A stretch of DNA of 64,000 nt. Origin: Melitaea cinxia. Taxonomy: Eukaryota; Arthropoda; Insecta; Lepidoptera; Nymphalidae. Shown piece after piece: positions 47,495 through 59,332 of the stretch. Location: NCBI RefSeq assembly GCF_905220565.1, contig NC_059418.1, positions 10,903,441 through 10,967,440 of the forward strand. The letters run 5' to 3'. The position numbers were made by a program, and so were the translations under genes. The notes beneath the pieces are model-generated. The model searched no databases, was not told where the DNA came from, and saw only the letters and a program-made list of their open reading frames with translations. Numbering within the stretch: position 1 is the stretch's first letter; each line of letters begins with the position of its first letter.

Positions 47495-47705
47495 GATGAA
47501 ATTTAAATCTGACACATGATAAACATCGGCTTTCGATTAAATTAAAAATCATTAAAATCGGTACACCCAGTAAAAAGTTATGTAAAAAAAAGAATTATCA
47601 AAATCGGTTCATAAACGACGAAGTTATCCCCGAAAATACATAAATATATATATATATATATACGGTCGAATTGAGTGACCTCCTCCTTTTTTGAAGTCGG
47701 CTAAA
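47495..47705 (+). mobile_element. Family A, internal deletion
   Basis: Runs from GATGAAATTTAAATC to TTTTTTGAAGTCGGCT with an internal (AT)n. This copy shows the uninterrupted junction that is split at 59160/60758. Confidence 0.7.
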
Positions 47706-47708
47706 AAA

Positions 47709-47848
47709 TTACTCTAATGAGCCAATTGAGATGCCAATTGTGCGAGCCCCGAACGCCGTAACGACATCCCCGCAAGTGTCTGTACAGTAAGAGCTTGCAT
47801 CTAGTAAATCATACTGGTCGATAAGATCGCCTACTATTTTGCAGTTAC
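47709..47848 (-). CDS. Orphan exon-like reading frame next to an inverted repeat
   Basis: After a CACTCAG acceptor (phase 1 entry) come 45 codons and TAA: GNCKIVGDLIDQYDLL, then DASSYCTDTCGDVVTAFGAR and TIGISIGSLE. Base composition is near half GC, unlike the flanks, and the frame ends against a family A copy. The family is not recognised. It may be a captured gene fragment or a real terminal exon whose partners lie at higher coordinates. Confidence 0.3.
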
Positions 47849-48470
47849 CTGAGTGCCTAGTGCGAGTTTTATTCACAGAAATACGTTTATACATGAAGAT
47901 TATTTTCTATGGGAATTTAAACAGTGCAGTCTAGACGATAAAGAATAGTGTACGATATACACTCGATACAGAGCCATCTAGCGGCAAACGTGAAAACTAG
48001 GTTGCAAAAGTACTGAGGTAACATACATAAAAAAATACAATCGAATTGAAAACCTCCCCCTTTTTTGGAAGTAGGTTAAAAATGTATAGTGATGCCTTCG
48101 ACCGAATCAGGGTAAGGAGAAATAAATTGGTATATTAATATTGGTGTACTAAATAACGCCATGTTTTATTTATAAATGACGGAACTAATACGCTTCAAAT
48201 ATTGGTGAAAGTAATTATCATAATCTGAGTGCGTTTTGTTTAATCCGTCTCGCAATAACGGGCGTAAATTTTAGCTTAATTTTGTATGGGAAATTCGGCA
48301 TTTCAACCTAGTTCTCGCGTTTGCCGCTAGATGACTCTGTATCGATTGTATCCTATACTATTCTTTATCGTCTAGGCTGCAGTGTTTAAATTCCCATACA
48401 AAATAATCTTCACGTATAAACGCGTTTCTGTCATGTTTCTGTGAATAAAACTCGCACTAGGCATTTTGAT
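47846..48470. mobile_element. Inverted-repeat element (arms about 165 bp)
   Basis: Arm 47850-48011 is the reverse complement of 48305-48470 (shared words GAATAAAACTCGCACTAGGC, TTTGCCGCTAGATG). About 290 bp lie between, including a family A tail at 48015-48080. No transposase is seen. Confidence 0.65.
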
Positions 48471-49690
48471 GTGTCTTTTGAGTGTTCAAGAAAAGTGTAT
48501 ACAGCCGTCTGTCTCAATAGTTTCCAAACATCTGACACACACACATTAGTTGTCTTCCCAACTTCTGCTAAATGTAAGTTATAATCGTGTATCGACTTCA
48601 CTGTTCGTTAAATAAACTTATCCAAAAATTCCAAATAAAAATTGAATTAAAAAATGCCAGTATTTCCATATCATAAATTATTAATACTATTTCTTATTAC
48701 GTATGTAATGTGCGATCCAAAACAATAAAATTTATCAAAAGAATTTATCTTTATCCGCTTTCCATTATCGACACTAAATAGAAGAGTCGCTTCAGTCGCG
48801 AAAAAATAAAGCGCCATCTACCGGAAAAGGCTTACACTACGAAGTGTAGAGGGTATATAAAGCGGGTTCATACACGCGTTATACTTTTACATTTTCTTTG
48901 AGCTACAACTTTACTCCACTAGATGGCGTTGTGAAGCAAATGAATAATAATATTTTAATAAAAATTGATTACATTTTTAATACCTTATTAAGCGTAAAAT
49001 ATACGTTGTAGAGTTTTTTTAATGAACTAAATAATTAAATCAACATTATACAGTTGAGCTATTTCAATAATCTCAGCGTAATACTTTACTAGGGTTGAGT
49101 TTGTTCATAAAAGTCTGTTTAGTTTTAGAGGGCGCATAAAAAGTAGGCTCGTTTTCAACTTTTTCAAGTATCCGAAACTGGGGCAAGATGGCGGGCGGTT
49201 AGGATACTTCGTGGAAAAAAAAAGAATTCAGCGATGAAATGTAAATATTAAAACGTATTTTGGATAAAACGAACAAGGTTTTAATGATTGTGGCGATCTT
49301 TTAAAATTAAAATAAATTAAATTACTGTAGTACGGAATAGGATCGTTCTAAAGGTTTTTTTTTACGAATAAGTAGTAAACTACAGTTCTACGTTAGTAAA
49401 AGTTTAGATTCGATTTCCGCTTAGAGCTCAGTGTAATCGATTTTGATAGTATTTTTATAAGGCTGTAGAGTTTAGGTGTATACTTATATTAAAAACTATA
49501 GTTTCTAGTTGGTATATTCTTTTGGTTTTGAATGACCTTTATATCCAGAAAGTCTATAGGCTATATAACATCACGCTTCAATAAGCGTGGAGAATTGATG
49601 AAAAATAGTGCAAAATCGTAGATAATTTATTCGTTTTGATAGAATAATACGAGTATAAAAGGTAAATCAACTCAGCAGTACCTAATTTAT
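48471..49690. other. AT-rich intronic stretch
   Basis: No exon recognised. Two motifs of the AGCGCCATCTACCGG or ACTAGATGGCGTTG type at 48811 and 48916 suggest another degraded repeat. Confidence 0.4.
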
Positions 49691-49696
49691 GTTGGT

Positions 49697-49751
49697 GCCA
49701 ATATTTGTATTTCATTACGGTAGGACACCAAAATGAAATACAAATATTGGC
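49697..49751 (+). other. Perfect 20-bp hairpin
   Basis: GCCAATATTTGTATTTCATT at 49697-49716 pairs without mismatch with 49732-49751; the loop is 15 nt. Could be a small RNA hairpin or a short palindromic element. Confidence 0.5.
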
Positions 49752-49959
49752 TACACTGTTAAAGATGTAACAATAATGTGACTAACCAAAATATTACTTA
49801 ATTATATTTTAATGCTTACTGATTGAAAGTATTTAAAGCACACTTTGTATGGACTAAGAAATCAATCTCATCATTACCTTATTCAACTAGATAACACGGT
49901 GTACTTCGCATCAACTAGGTACATATGTTTATGATAATAACTGAGTTTATACGCAAACG

Positions 49960-50707
49960 AAAATAATTGTATTTGCTTGAAAACCAAAAAAAAAAAGTCT
50001 TCAATTACATCGACAAGTAATACAACGTAGACGAAAAAATAGTCAAGTAAATACGCGTTATCAAAGATTACTCAAAAAGTTGTGATCAAATCTCGATGAA
50101 ATTTAAACGTTGCCACATGATAAACATCAGCTTTCGATTAAATTAAAAATTATTGAAATCGGTACACCCAGTAAAAAGTTATTGCGGATTTTCAAGAGTT
50201 TCCCTCAATTTCTTTGGGATAACATCATCAGATCCTGGTTTCCTTATCATGGTACTAAACTAGGGATATCTTCTTTCCGACAAAAAAAGAATTATCTAAA
50301 TCGGTACACCCAGTAAAAAGTTATTGCGGATTTTCAAGACTTTCCCTCGATTTCTTTGGGATCCCATGATCAGATCCTGGTTTCCTTATCATGGTACTAA
50401 ATTAGGGATATTTCCTTTCCAATAAAAAAAGAATTATCAAAATCGGTACATCCAGTAGAAAGTTATGCGGTATAATACAACGTAGGTCGACGAAAAAAGC
50501 GTCAAGTCAAAACGCATTATTAGATATAACTCGAAAAGTAGTTGTTAGATCTCAAATAAATTTAAATGGGACCAATTGACACACACCACCTTTCGATCAA
50601 AAAAAAATTGTCGAAATCGGTCCACATGGTCAAAAGTTCTGATGTAACATACATAAAAAAAATACAGTCGAATTGAGAACCTCCTCCTTTTTTGGAAGTC
50701 GGTTAAA
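49960..50707 (+). mobile_element. Family A, extended copy
   Basis: TTGTATTTGCTTGAAAACC through to TTTTTTGGAAGTCGGTT. Contains two copies of the TTTCCTTATCATGGTACTAA module, so units inside the element are themselves repeated. Confidence 0.8.
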
Positions 50708-51250
50708 AAAGGGCGTGTGTGTCAGCTTCGACTGGAGTTTACTCCTGCAGATCGATTGTCTAAATAGGCACAAAAAGGCTGACTAGTCTAAGAAAAATAA
50801 CCATATTAATGGTAAATAAACGAATCACCTTATTGGCTTCCGATAGATGGCGTTATTAGAAAAGAGAATGAGGTCATTCGTTCAGTCGATTTTGCTCCTC
50901 ATATTTTTTTCATACCGTGAGCCTTTTATGAATATCGATTCCTAAGGAGTAAACTCCAAAAACCGACTTTAATTACTCTTTTCGTTCTTCGAAAACAAGG
51001 GAAAAAATGCGTAAATAAAGGTTCACTGCTCGTTCCCCGTAGATGATAGCGTGATAATTTGTAGCTTATATGTTGACCCGACTTCTTAATAATATTCGTA
51101 CCAAATTTGAAGTAAATCCATGCAGTACTTTTTGAGTTTATCCCGGACATACATACAGACAAACAGACGAACAGATAAAAATTCTAAAAACTATAGTTTT
51201 GGCTTCGGTATCGATTGTAAATCACACCCCAAGTATTCTTTTAAAAAAAA
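50708..51250 (+). mobile_element. Family F with LINE-like tail
   Basis: AGATCGATTGTCTAAATAGG and CGATAGATGGCGTTA recur at 55110-55385. The tail ACATACAGACAAACAGACGA is typical of retroelement 3' ends. Confidence 0.55.
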
Positions 51251-51629
51251 TATTCAATGTACAGTTTTCACATTCCTACCATTTTATTATATGTATAGAT
51301 TAGAGAGAAATACAATAGGTTCTAATAAATATTAAACAAAAGGCAATAAAACAACCTCATTTTATTACTACAACAAACGATGATACAATAAATTCAATGT
51401 AAGGTAAGGTTACATAAACCTGTATTAAATTTTTGAACTTGTGTTCGGCTCCAGGGTTACAAGTGACTAATTAGGGATAGAGAAAGGTCGAGAGTTTGTT
51501 TACATTGTTGCAAGCGACGTCTTTTTTGACGTACGACGACATCGTGACAAATAGATCGCGATTCAGCTTGTTACATCCCAATGCTGGGCATAGGCTTATT
51601 ATTCCAAAACCTCTTTTTGGACCAAAACT

Positions 51630-51855
51630 TTTTGAAGTAAAACTTCCTTCACACGCTTGACTTGAGGAATAAGCTGGTGAATGCGTGACGAGAGCGTTAC
51701 GAAAAGTGCGATCTGGTGAGGCGAACGGAGCAGGTGTGAGTACACATTTTCTTTCTCTCTTTCTATCATAGCCAGTAACGTTTCGTATATCTGAGACACA
51801 GTGCAGGCCTATTGCCAAAGAAGGTTTATTCAGTCGTGTGGTCTAAATTACACTC
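51630..51855 (+). mobile_element. Family E, near full length
   Basis: TGAAGTAAAACTTCCTTCAC to CAGTCGTGTGGTC; core GCGTGACGAGAGCGTTACG and GCGAACGGAGCAGG. Inverted CCACACGACTGAAGTAAAAC-type ends. Confidence 0.65.
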
Positions 51856-52029
51856 GTTTTTTTATGAAAACGTGGTTAATTTCTTCATTTTGTAACAGTT
51901 TTTTATTATAGTTTATAGGTTAATTAGCGCTTGTTGAAATTATTTGTTTAAAAGATGATTTTTCGCTTAATTTTCATAGACAGGGCGAAGAATTCTTAAA
52001 ACTATTTTACTCAATTTTGAACAATAAAA

Positions 52030-52210
52030 ATGTTTCAATCGATCGTATCCCGCCCCGGAATCGCACGAGTATTTAACAAAAAAAACTATTTTTTTAAATA
52101 TAATATAGCCTATGTCATCCACGAACAGTGTAGCTTCCCAACATTAAAAGACTTTTTCAAATCGGTTCAGTAGTTTCGGAGCCTATTCAATGGAAACAAA
52201 CAATTAAATC
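52030..52210 (+). mobile_element. LINE 3'-tail-like fragment
   Basis: GGAATCGCACGAGT, AATATAGCCTATGTCATCC and TTCAGTAGTTTCGGAGCC, as in common lepidopteran non-LTR 3' ends. Confidence 0.5.
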
Positions 52211-52359
52211 GTTCCTCTACTAAACAAAGAAAAACTAAGAAAAGTAACTACGGGATTTCTTTCCAAATCTTCTCTACAGAACTTACATTCCGAATTGTTG
52301 GTAGTTTCACTTTTAACAATAATTAATTAATAAAATCAAATATAATTTAAATTTATATT

Positions 52360-52612
52360 ATTGTGTTTGCTCGCAAACGAAAATATACCGACTTCAGTTA
52401 CATCAACAAGTAATACAAGGTGGGTAGACGAAAAAATAGTCAAGTAAATACGCATTATTAGATATAACTCGAAAAGTACTTGTCAGATCTCAATTAAATT
52501 TAAATAGGACTACATGACACGCACCGCATTTCTATTAAAGTAAAAAAAAATATCCAAATAACATAAAGTTCTGAGTATTGAGAACCTCCTCCTTTTTTGA
52601 AGTTAGTTAACA
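52360..52612 (+). mobile_element. Family A, short form
   Basis: TTGTGTTTGCTCGCAAACG, CGACTTCAGTTACATCAACA to CTTTTTTGAAGTTAGTT. Confidence 0.75.
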
Positions 52613-53500
52613 AATGACGATTCAAAGGCGCTTTTGCATAAAGTAACTTTTGATCTTGATATAATTTTATTCCGAGCAAACTTGGTAGCGTGTAATGGAT
52701 ACAAACATCCCCCGGGCGAACACGGCGCTATAATAACTATAATAATTCAGTAAACCTTCGTTTATTAAATGTTTAATATTACACAAATATTAGAATTTTC
52801 GATAGAATATGTTTTTTAAAAAGAAATCAAAGAGAAGGTCTGCCAGTGGTCGAAATTCGACCAAAAATAATTTAAATTATTATTATTATTTTTTTTTTTT
52901 ATTAACACGAATTTATAATAATATACAAATGAGTATGTAGGCGTGTTGTGTCAAATACACGGGAGTGTATAATGTTTTTTCTATGGATTTAATGTATCTT
53001 TTTTTCATAATTTAAAAAGAAAAGTGCGTGCGTACAAAGTACACATGTCAGAAGTGAAACTTCTTTGGCGAACTAATTTTTAAGTCTCGTTAATATTTAT
53101 ACAAATCCAAAGATTTAGATTTCCGTTCCAGCGCCATCTAGTTAGTATGCAATGTAATACTATCGATATTAATGTAACAACTTTTGTAGTTTCTATAGTA
53201 CTCGCTAGGTGGCTCTGCTGTTCGACAAAGTCGTTGTACATCTTCGTGACGCTAATATTATTATTATTACGTTTCATCTGTAAAAAACTTACTCTCATGC
53301 GCCTAAAAAATTTCACTTAAAAAAATATTAGCATTCTACACTCCTCTATATAAACTATAAGTGCACGAAATTTCATACTCCTCCGACCGCATTTTGAATG
53401 AATGAATTTTCGTAAAAAGGGGTACAAAGTAATTGCTTCACGGATTAATAAAATAAATGTTACCAACTGAATTTTATTATTTCGAGGGGGTACGAAATAA
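52613..53500. other. Intronic stretch, no gene seen
   Basis: AT-rich. A 15-bp perfect palindrome GGTCGAAATTCGACC lies at about 52849; a similar GGTCGAATTTCGACC is at about 63406. Confidence 0.4.
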
Positions 53501-53504
53501 TCGA

Positions 53505-53725
53505 ATAATCACGCTTGACTTGGGTAGTGATGTTGTGAATGCGTGATGATAGCGTTACGAAATTACGATCGGGCGAGGCGAACGGAGCTAGAGAGAGATG
53601 CGAACACATTTTCTTTATCTCTTTCTCTCATAGCCAGTTACGTTTCGCATATCTGAGGCACAGTGCAGGCCTATTGTGCAGAAGTTTTACTTCAGCCGTG
53701 TGGTCGAAAGTACACTCGTTTCATT
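53505..53725 (+). mobile_element. Family E, near full length
   Basis: ACGCTTGACTTGGG to CAGCCGTGTGGTCGAAAGTA. The 130-codon frame beginning in it is not a gene. Confidence 0.65.
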
Positions 53726-53789
53726 TTTTCGTGATTAAAAATATGCAAATTTTATTTTATTTTTTCACTTTGAAAATATATATAAAAAA

Positions 53790-53960
53790 TCTAAAAAAGT
53801 TAGTGCTGGTCATATGGTTCCATTTTGTTTTAATGAATATTTGGCGAGTACTTTTTGAGTTATATCGAAAAATGCGTGTTCACTTAACTATTTTTCCGTC
53901 GACCTACGTTGTGTTACTGATGTATAATTGAAGCGGTTTTTTTTTCATTTGCAAGTAATT
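53790..53960 (-). mobile_element. Family A fragment
   Basis: Ends ACCTACGTTGTGTTAC and CATTTGCAAGTAATTA. Confidence 0.6.
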
Positions 53961-54069
53961 ACTTCTTCCTGGTCATAACTGATTTGTCGAGGTTGATTAA
54001 GATTTAAAATGTGATTGTTATTGATTTTAATACCATCCAGGACAGGTTGAACGATTTGTTCTTGTAAGT

Positions 54070-54275
54070 AAATAAAATTCCTATGATAAGCAACTTGCTT
54101 GTATTACAGGTAACAGCCGACTATTATAACTATGTGTTTTTTGAAATATACATAGAAGTAATATATATATATAGATATATAAATACAAATATTACACCCA
54201 GACTCAGGCGGGAATCGAACCCGCGACCCGCGGAACAGAAAGCAGGGCCACTACAAACTTTGCTAACAGGCTAGT
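54070..54275 (-). mobile_element. tRNA-derived SINE, type 2
   Basis: Head on the minus strand with B box GGGTTCGATTCCCGCC; tail GTAACAGCCGACTATTATAA. Confidence 0.75.
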
Positions 54276-54484
54276 CTAAGTGAAATCAATGTTTTAATTC
54301 CTCTGAATTTATTATCGTCTACTTTACTCGTATAATATTGTCATATATATAGAGTACAGTTATAAATAATAATCAATGCCAAGTATTGATAAGAAATCCT
54401 TATCAATACAATAAATATTAAACTTACTTCAATATTTTCAGTTAATCTTTGTATTTAAGACAGATAACAGAATTATATAAACTC

Positions 54485-54690
54485 CTCGACCTTACAGAAG
54501 ATCACAGCTAAATGATACTGCTTTCAAGCAGTGTTATGCTCCTATTGGTAAGTAGTGGCTCGTGGGGGGAATTGGGGATAGGGTCGGCAACTCACTCGAG
54601 ATGCTTCTAGTGTTGCAGACGTCTATAAGCTACGGTAATTGCTTACCATCGGGCAAGCAGAACGCTTGTTTGCTGAACAAGTTATATAAG
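54485..54690 (-). mobile_element. Family G copy
   Basis: Reverse complement of AAGCGTTCTGCTTGCC and AGCAATTACCGTAGCTTATA. Confidence 0.7.
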
Positions 54691-55109
54691 TTATATATTT
54701 AAAAAAAACCTATTTTGTTTTCAGAAGTTCTTAGGGAAATAGACGGGTAAAACCAGACAAAACACCTAGCTTATTAACATCCAAACCTCACGAAATACCA
54801 GATTCAGCTTTAGATGTTTACCAGCTAAATAAAATATCGAGGAAACTGTGCAGATGTTTCATAAAGTGTTATTAAATTTATAATTGTAACCCTCGTAGTA
54901 TCATGCAACGAATTCGTAGATCTGCTACGAAATGCTACGATGCTACGGTTATTGTCTCGTTTCACCCTAATAAAAGGATGATTGCCTTAAACTTTTACAC
55001 TCAATTACATTCCCTTCCTGGTTCCTAATCTTTTTTTAGGAAGTTTGAAAATAAATAAATTAGAATTGAACAGAATTATTATTTTACTGCAAAGAGCTGT
55101 TTATTATAA

Positions 55110-55385
55110 AAAAGTGTGCGTGTGTGAGCTGCTACGCACGATTGTAGTTCACTCCTTTAGATCGTCTGTCTAAATAGGCAGAAAAATACTTACTAGTCTA
55201 AGAAAAAGATTAATACCATATCAAATGGTAAAAAACGAATCAAATAACCCTATTGGATTCCGATAGATGGCGTTACGAGAAACGTAACGAGGTCATTCGT
55301 TCAATAGGTTTTACTCTTCATACTTTATCACACCGGGGATTTTATATGCAAATCGTTTCTTAAGGATCCAAAAACATATTTTATA
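55110..55385 (+). mobile_element. Family F copy
   Basis: AGATCGTCTGTCTAAATAGG and CGATAGATGGCGTTACGAGA, parallel to 50708-50960. A LINE-tail-like CTAGCGACCTCTGTCCGCCC follows at 55390. Confidence 0.6.
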
Positions 55386-55776
55386 AGGTACTAGCGACCT
55401 CTGTCCGCCCGTACTTTTCACACGTTAAGTATTCACCAACGTATCATATGCTAAAAACTTTTCCAAAACATGCTGTAAGTATTATTCCGATAGGTTCAGT
55501 AGTTTTCACAGTATAAAACAAATAGACGGGCTCTCCATTTATTAGTGTAGATAGGAAGATAAAATAGAAAATAATATTGTGCATCCATTTGTCAGAAAGA
55601 TTGATGTATTAAACTATAAGTATATATTATGTATCTATATATGTATGATGTGTAGTTATTTATATATGCCTCTTTTACTGTGTTATTTACATATGTGTAT
55701 TGTTAAGTGTCCAAATTCTCTTATAAGCATTTTTTGTGCAGCGGAATGTACTGATTGTGACTGTTGTTTTCTTTTT

Positions 55777-56372
55777 AACCGACTTCCAAAAAAGGAGGAG
55801 GTTCTCAATTCGACTGTATTTTTTTTATGTATGTTACATCAGAACTTTTGACCGGGTGGACCGATTTTGACAAATTTTGTTTTAATCGAAAGGTGGTGTG
55901 TATCAATTGGTCCCATTTAAATTTATTTGAGATCTAACAACTACTTTTCGAATTATATCTAATAATGCGTTTCTACTTGACGCTTTTTTCGTCGACCTAC
56001 GTTGTATCATACCGCATAACTTTCTACTAGATGTACCGATTTTGATAATTCTTTTTTTGTTGGAAAGAGGATATCCCTAGTTTAGATCTGATGATGGGAT
56101 CCCAGAGAATACAAGAAAAATCGAGGGGAAACTCTCGAAAATCCGCAATAACTTTTTACTGGGTATACCGATTTTGATAATTTTTGATTTAATCGAAAGC
56201 TGATGTTTATCGTGTGGTCACATATAAATTTTATCGAGATCTAATAAATACTTTTTGAGTAATCCTTGATAACGCGTAGTTACTTGACTATTTTTTCGTC
56301 GATCTACGTTGTATTACTCGTCGATGTAATTGAAGTCGGTTTTTTTTCGTTTGCGAGCAAACACAATTATTT
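55777..56372 (-). mobile_element. Family A, near full length
   Basis: AACCGACTTCCAAAAAAGGA to TTTGCGAGCAAACACAATTA. Confidence 0.8.
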
Positions 56373-56977
56373 GTCAACGATATCTCCATAATACCAATTT
56401 GTTCACTTTAGGGAAACCGATTATTGGCTATATTATTTGTTATATATTATAGCCAATACAGTAACCATGGTCACGGGAGGACACGGGAAGAGGAGGGGGG
56501 GAAGGAAAAGGTCACAATATGTGACCGTACGTCCGTGTTCACAGTACGGACTGGAAACCGATTACTGTTATAATAAAAATAATATGTTTCAGCTATTTAG
56601 CTATTTATTACACTATTATTTCTTGCACTGACTCCTTCTCTATGTGACACTCTCTTTCATGACCATTGGTTGACTGGAAGAGATCTCTTAAAGGGATCCA
56701 ACTTTGCCATTAACCATACAATTCATTTTCTTTATATTCTTTTTTAGTCCAATAAAGTATATATAAAATAAATAATAAACAATCAGCAGGTCGTCAGCCA
56801 TTGTACGTAATACGATTGCTAAGCCATCGATCGCATGGTGATCGCAAATTGCTATCTCTAACCAAATAACCCAATAACCAATAGAGCCCCTGACCAGAGT
56901 TTCATAAAAAAGAAATTTTGCTAAGCCAGTACTTATAAAACCTTACAACATATTTGTCTCAATTTTAACTCTTTTTT

Positions 56978-57256
56978 TAAACAATTAGGTCGGCAAACAA
57001 GCGTACGGCTTAACTGATGGTAATTATTACCATAGCTTATAATGACCGAAATACCAGAAGCATACCAAGTGCGTTGCCAACCCTATCCCCCATTCCCTCC
57101 AGGAGTACTGGCCACCTTATTCACCAACAGGAACACAACACTGCTTGAAAACAAGATTATTTAGCTGTGATCTTCTGTAAGGTCGAGGACTACCACAGTC
57201 GGGCTGCTCCATATTTTGAGCAGGAAATTTCCTGCTGTTTTCTATCTCAGTTAATA
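56978..57256 (+). mobile_element. Family G, near full length
   Basis: GGTCGGCAAACAAGCGTACG to TTTCTATCTCAGTTA. Confidence 0.75.
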
Positions 57257-57399
57257 ACTCTTATAAGGATAAGAAAATAGATTTAAATAATCTATAGAAA
57301 TTTGTTTTAAATTTTATCATTTCTAAAGCTCATTAGGTTACTGATAGAGACGCAATACTCCGAAAAAGATTTTTATAAAAATTCAACCGACTATTTTTT

Positions 57400-57645
57400 A
57401 ACCGACTTCCTAAAAAAGAGGTTGATTGTTGCTAAAAAGGAGATTACCAATTCGATTGTATTTTTTTAATATATGTAAGCTCTGAACTTTTAACTGGGTA
57501 GACCGATTTCGATGATTATTTTTATTCGAAAGTCAATGCTTTTCATGTGGTACATTTTAAATTTAATTGAGATCTGACAAGTACTTTTTGAGTTATATCT
57601 AATAATGCGTATTTACTTGACAATTTTTTCGTTTGTTGACTACAC
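57400..57645 (-). mobile_element. Family A, short form
   Basis: AACCGACTTCC at the start, then AACTGGGTAGACCGATTTCG and TACTTGACAATTTTTTCGTT; the far end is lost. About 100 bp later comes a coding exon. Confidence 0.65.
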
Positions 57646-57741
57646 ACACCTTTACACCAGAGTGTTTTGTTTTGTGGCATATGCTAAGTTTATACTAAAA
57701 CAATTTATTAATTATCTCATTAAATTTTCACATTGTTTCAG

Positions 57742-57796
57742 ATACCTCAAATGGTGACGGTGACCACAGCGACTAGTACCACAACGCCTACGAAAG
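57742..57796 (+). CDS. Exon 2 of the plus-strand gene (as found here)
   Basis: A CATTGTTTCAG acceptor and CGAAAG/GTACGT donor enclose 55 bp, in frame with the donor at 30414 (phase 0 in, phase 1 out). It encodes IPQMVTVTTATSTTTPTK. The Thr-rich, repeat-free sequence with ideal splice sites stands out among the surrounding repeats. The junction to 29848-30414 is inferred from phase; exons between them may have been missed. The remaining exons must lie beyond the window. Confidence 0.55.
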
Positions 57797-57919
57797 GTAC
57801 GTTATATTTCTCATAGATATATGTCAGAATTAGTAAGTTGAAGTTGCAGTGGGCTGGTCACCTGTGTCGCAAGACTGATGGTCGTGTTATATATTTACTT
57901 CGGCCATCTTATGTAATGC

Positions 57920-58262
57920 AATTCGCTTCAGCCTGTAATATCCCACTACTATAGGCCTCTTTCCCCATGTAGGACAAGGATCAGCTTAATCCACCACGCT
58001 GCTCCAATGCGGGTTGGCGGATATATTCCTACTATGAATAACGATCGCTATCAGGTGTACATGATAACAACCGAGACCGACGGCTTAACGTACTCTCCGA
58101 AGCACGGTGGGGACCCACAAGGACTGCACAAACACGAAGACCACGGCAAACACCTGTATGGCCAATACAAATGTTTGTCATGTACGGTGATCGAACCCGC
58201 AACCGCCAGCGCAACAGGTACAATCCATGGCTGTAACCGCGGCGCGCGCGGAGACGTATCAT
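57920..58262 (-). mobile_element. SINE type 1, near full length
   Basis: As 5774-6113, with a degraded head (A box region altered near 58235-58260). Confidence 0.75.
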
Positions 58263-58599
58263 AAATATATATAAAAATCTTACGCTTTTTTTAACGTAAC
58301 GGTCGTTTTTTTTCGGCTAGGGTACTCATCCGCAAAGCCACATAAGGAACTTCGTTCCAAAAAATACAGTCGAATTTAAGACTTCCTTTTCTCAAAGTCA
58401 ATAATCAATAGTATCAACACCAGGTGCAAGTGATGCAAATATGAATTCCTATCTCCAACTTATTTCCCGTGAGTGCAAAATAAATTACACACGAATAGTC
58501 TTGCAGATTGAGTAACACAGTTTTGGAGTCGATTTCAAATCGACTCTTTTATTTTTGTTGAATTGGAAACAGCTGCAATTTCTGAATTAGAACTTCTTG

Positions 58600-58730
58600 A
58601 CGCACGCTTGACATGGAGAGTGAGATAAGATATTTATATATATTTTTAATGCGTGACGAAAGTCTTATGTAAAGTGTGATCGGGCGATGCGAACGGAAGT
58701 TGAGAGGGACATAAAAGTTAGTGAAGATAT
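58600..58730 (+). mobile_element. Family E, partial
   Basis: CGCACGCTTGACATGGAGAG and GCGATGCGAACGGAAGTTGA. Confidence 0.55.
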
Positions 58731-58734
58731 GGTT

Positions 58735-59040
58735 AGCAACTTAATGCTTGTGTTATGGGTAATAGCTGACTAAGTTAGCTACATTTTTTTTTGTTGTGAC
58801 ATGTGGTCAACCAATCTGCCTACCCAGCGTGGTGACTATGGGCAAAGCATGAGTTCACGCCATTTTTTACGCCAACTTGTGGAGGCCTATGTCCAGCAGT
58901 GGACCGCGATAGGCTGAAGTATAAACTTAAATATTTTTAAATATATATTAAACACGGACACCTAGAATGGGGCGCAAATCTAATCCACAACATCAGAAGC
59001 TGAAAGCGAGGTCACCGCAAACTGCACCAATGGGCTAGTC
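58735..59040 (-). mobile_element. SINE type 2 split by a Metulj-like SINE
   Basis: The tail (TTAGCAACTTAATGCTTGTG) is at 58735-58795, the head (TGCACCAATGGGCTAG end) at 58922-59040. Confidence 0.7.
58796..58921 (+). mobile_element. Metulj-like SINE, 3' part
   Basis: CCCAGCGTGGTGACTATGGG, CAGCAGTGGACCGCGATAGG; inserted in the SINE type 2 above. Confidence 0.7.
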
Positions 59041-59332
59041 TTAATGTTATCGTTTTTAATATTTTATCATTTATTAAAACTTTAAAATACACACTTTACC
59101 ACGTATTTTTAACCGCCTTCAAAAAAGGAGGAGGTTACTCAATTCGACCGTATATATATATTATTAAACGGTTTTATTTAGCTCACCCCGTTTGTTTTAT
59201 TTTTTATTCTTGGGTCAAATTTAGTAATTCAAATTTCACCCTCTTCCTGTCAACCGATTAATCTGAAATTTTGTATACACTTTGGATTTTGGTGACAATA
59301 CAATTATGTTTATTCATTATCATTATAAATTC

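Noticed and set aside
53539..53931. 130-codon plus-strand frame
   Set aside because: Its first half is a family E repeat and its second half a family A repeat; the frame crosses the junction by chance.
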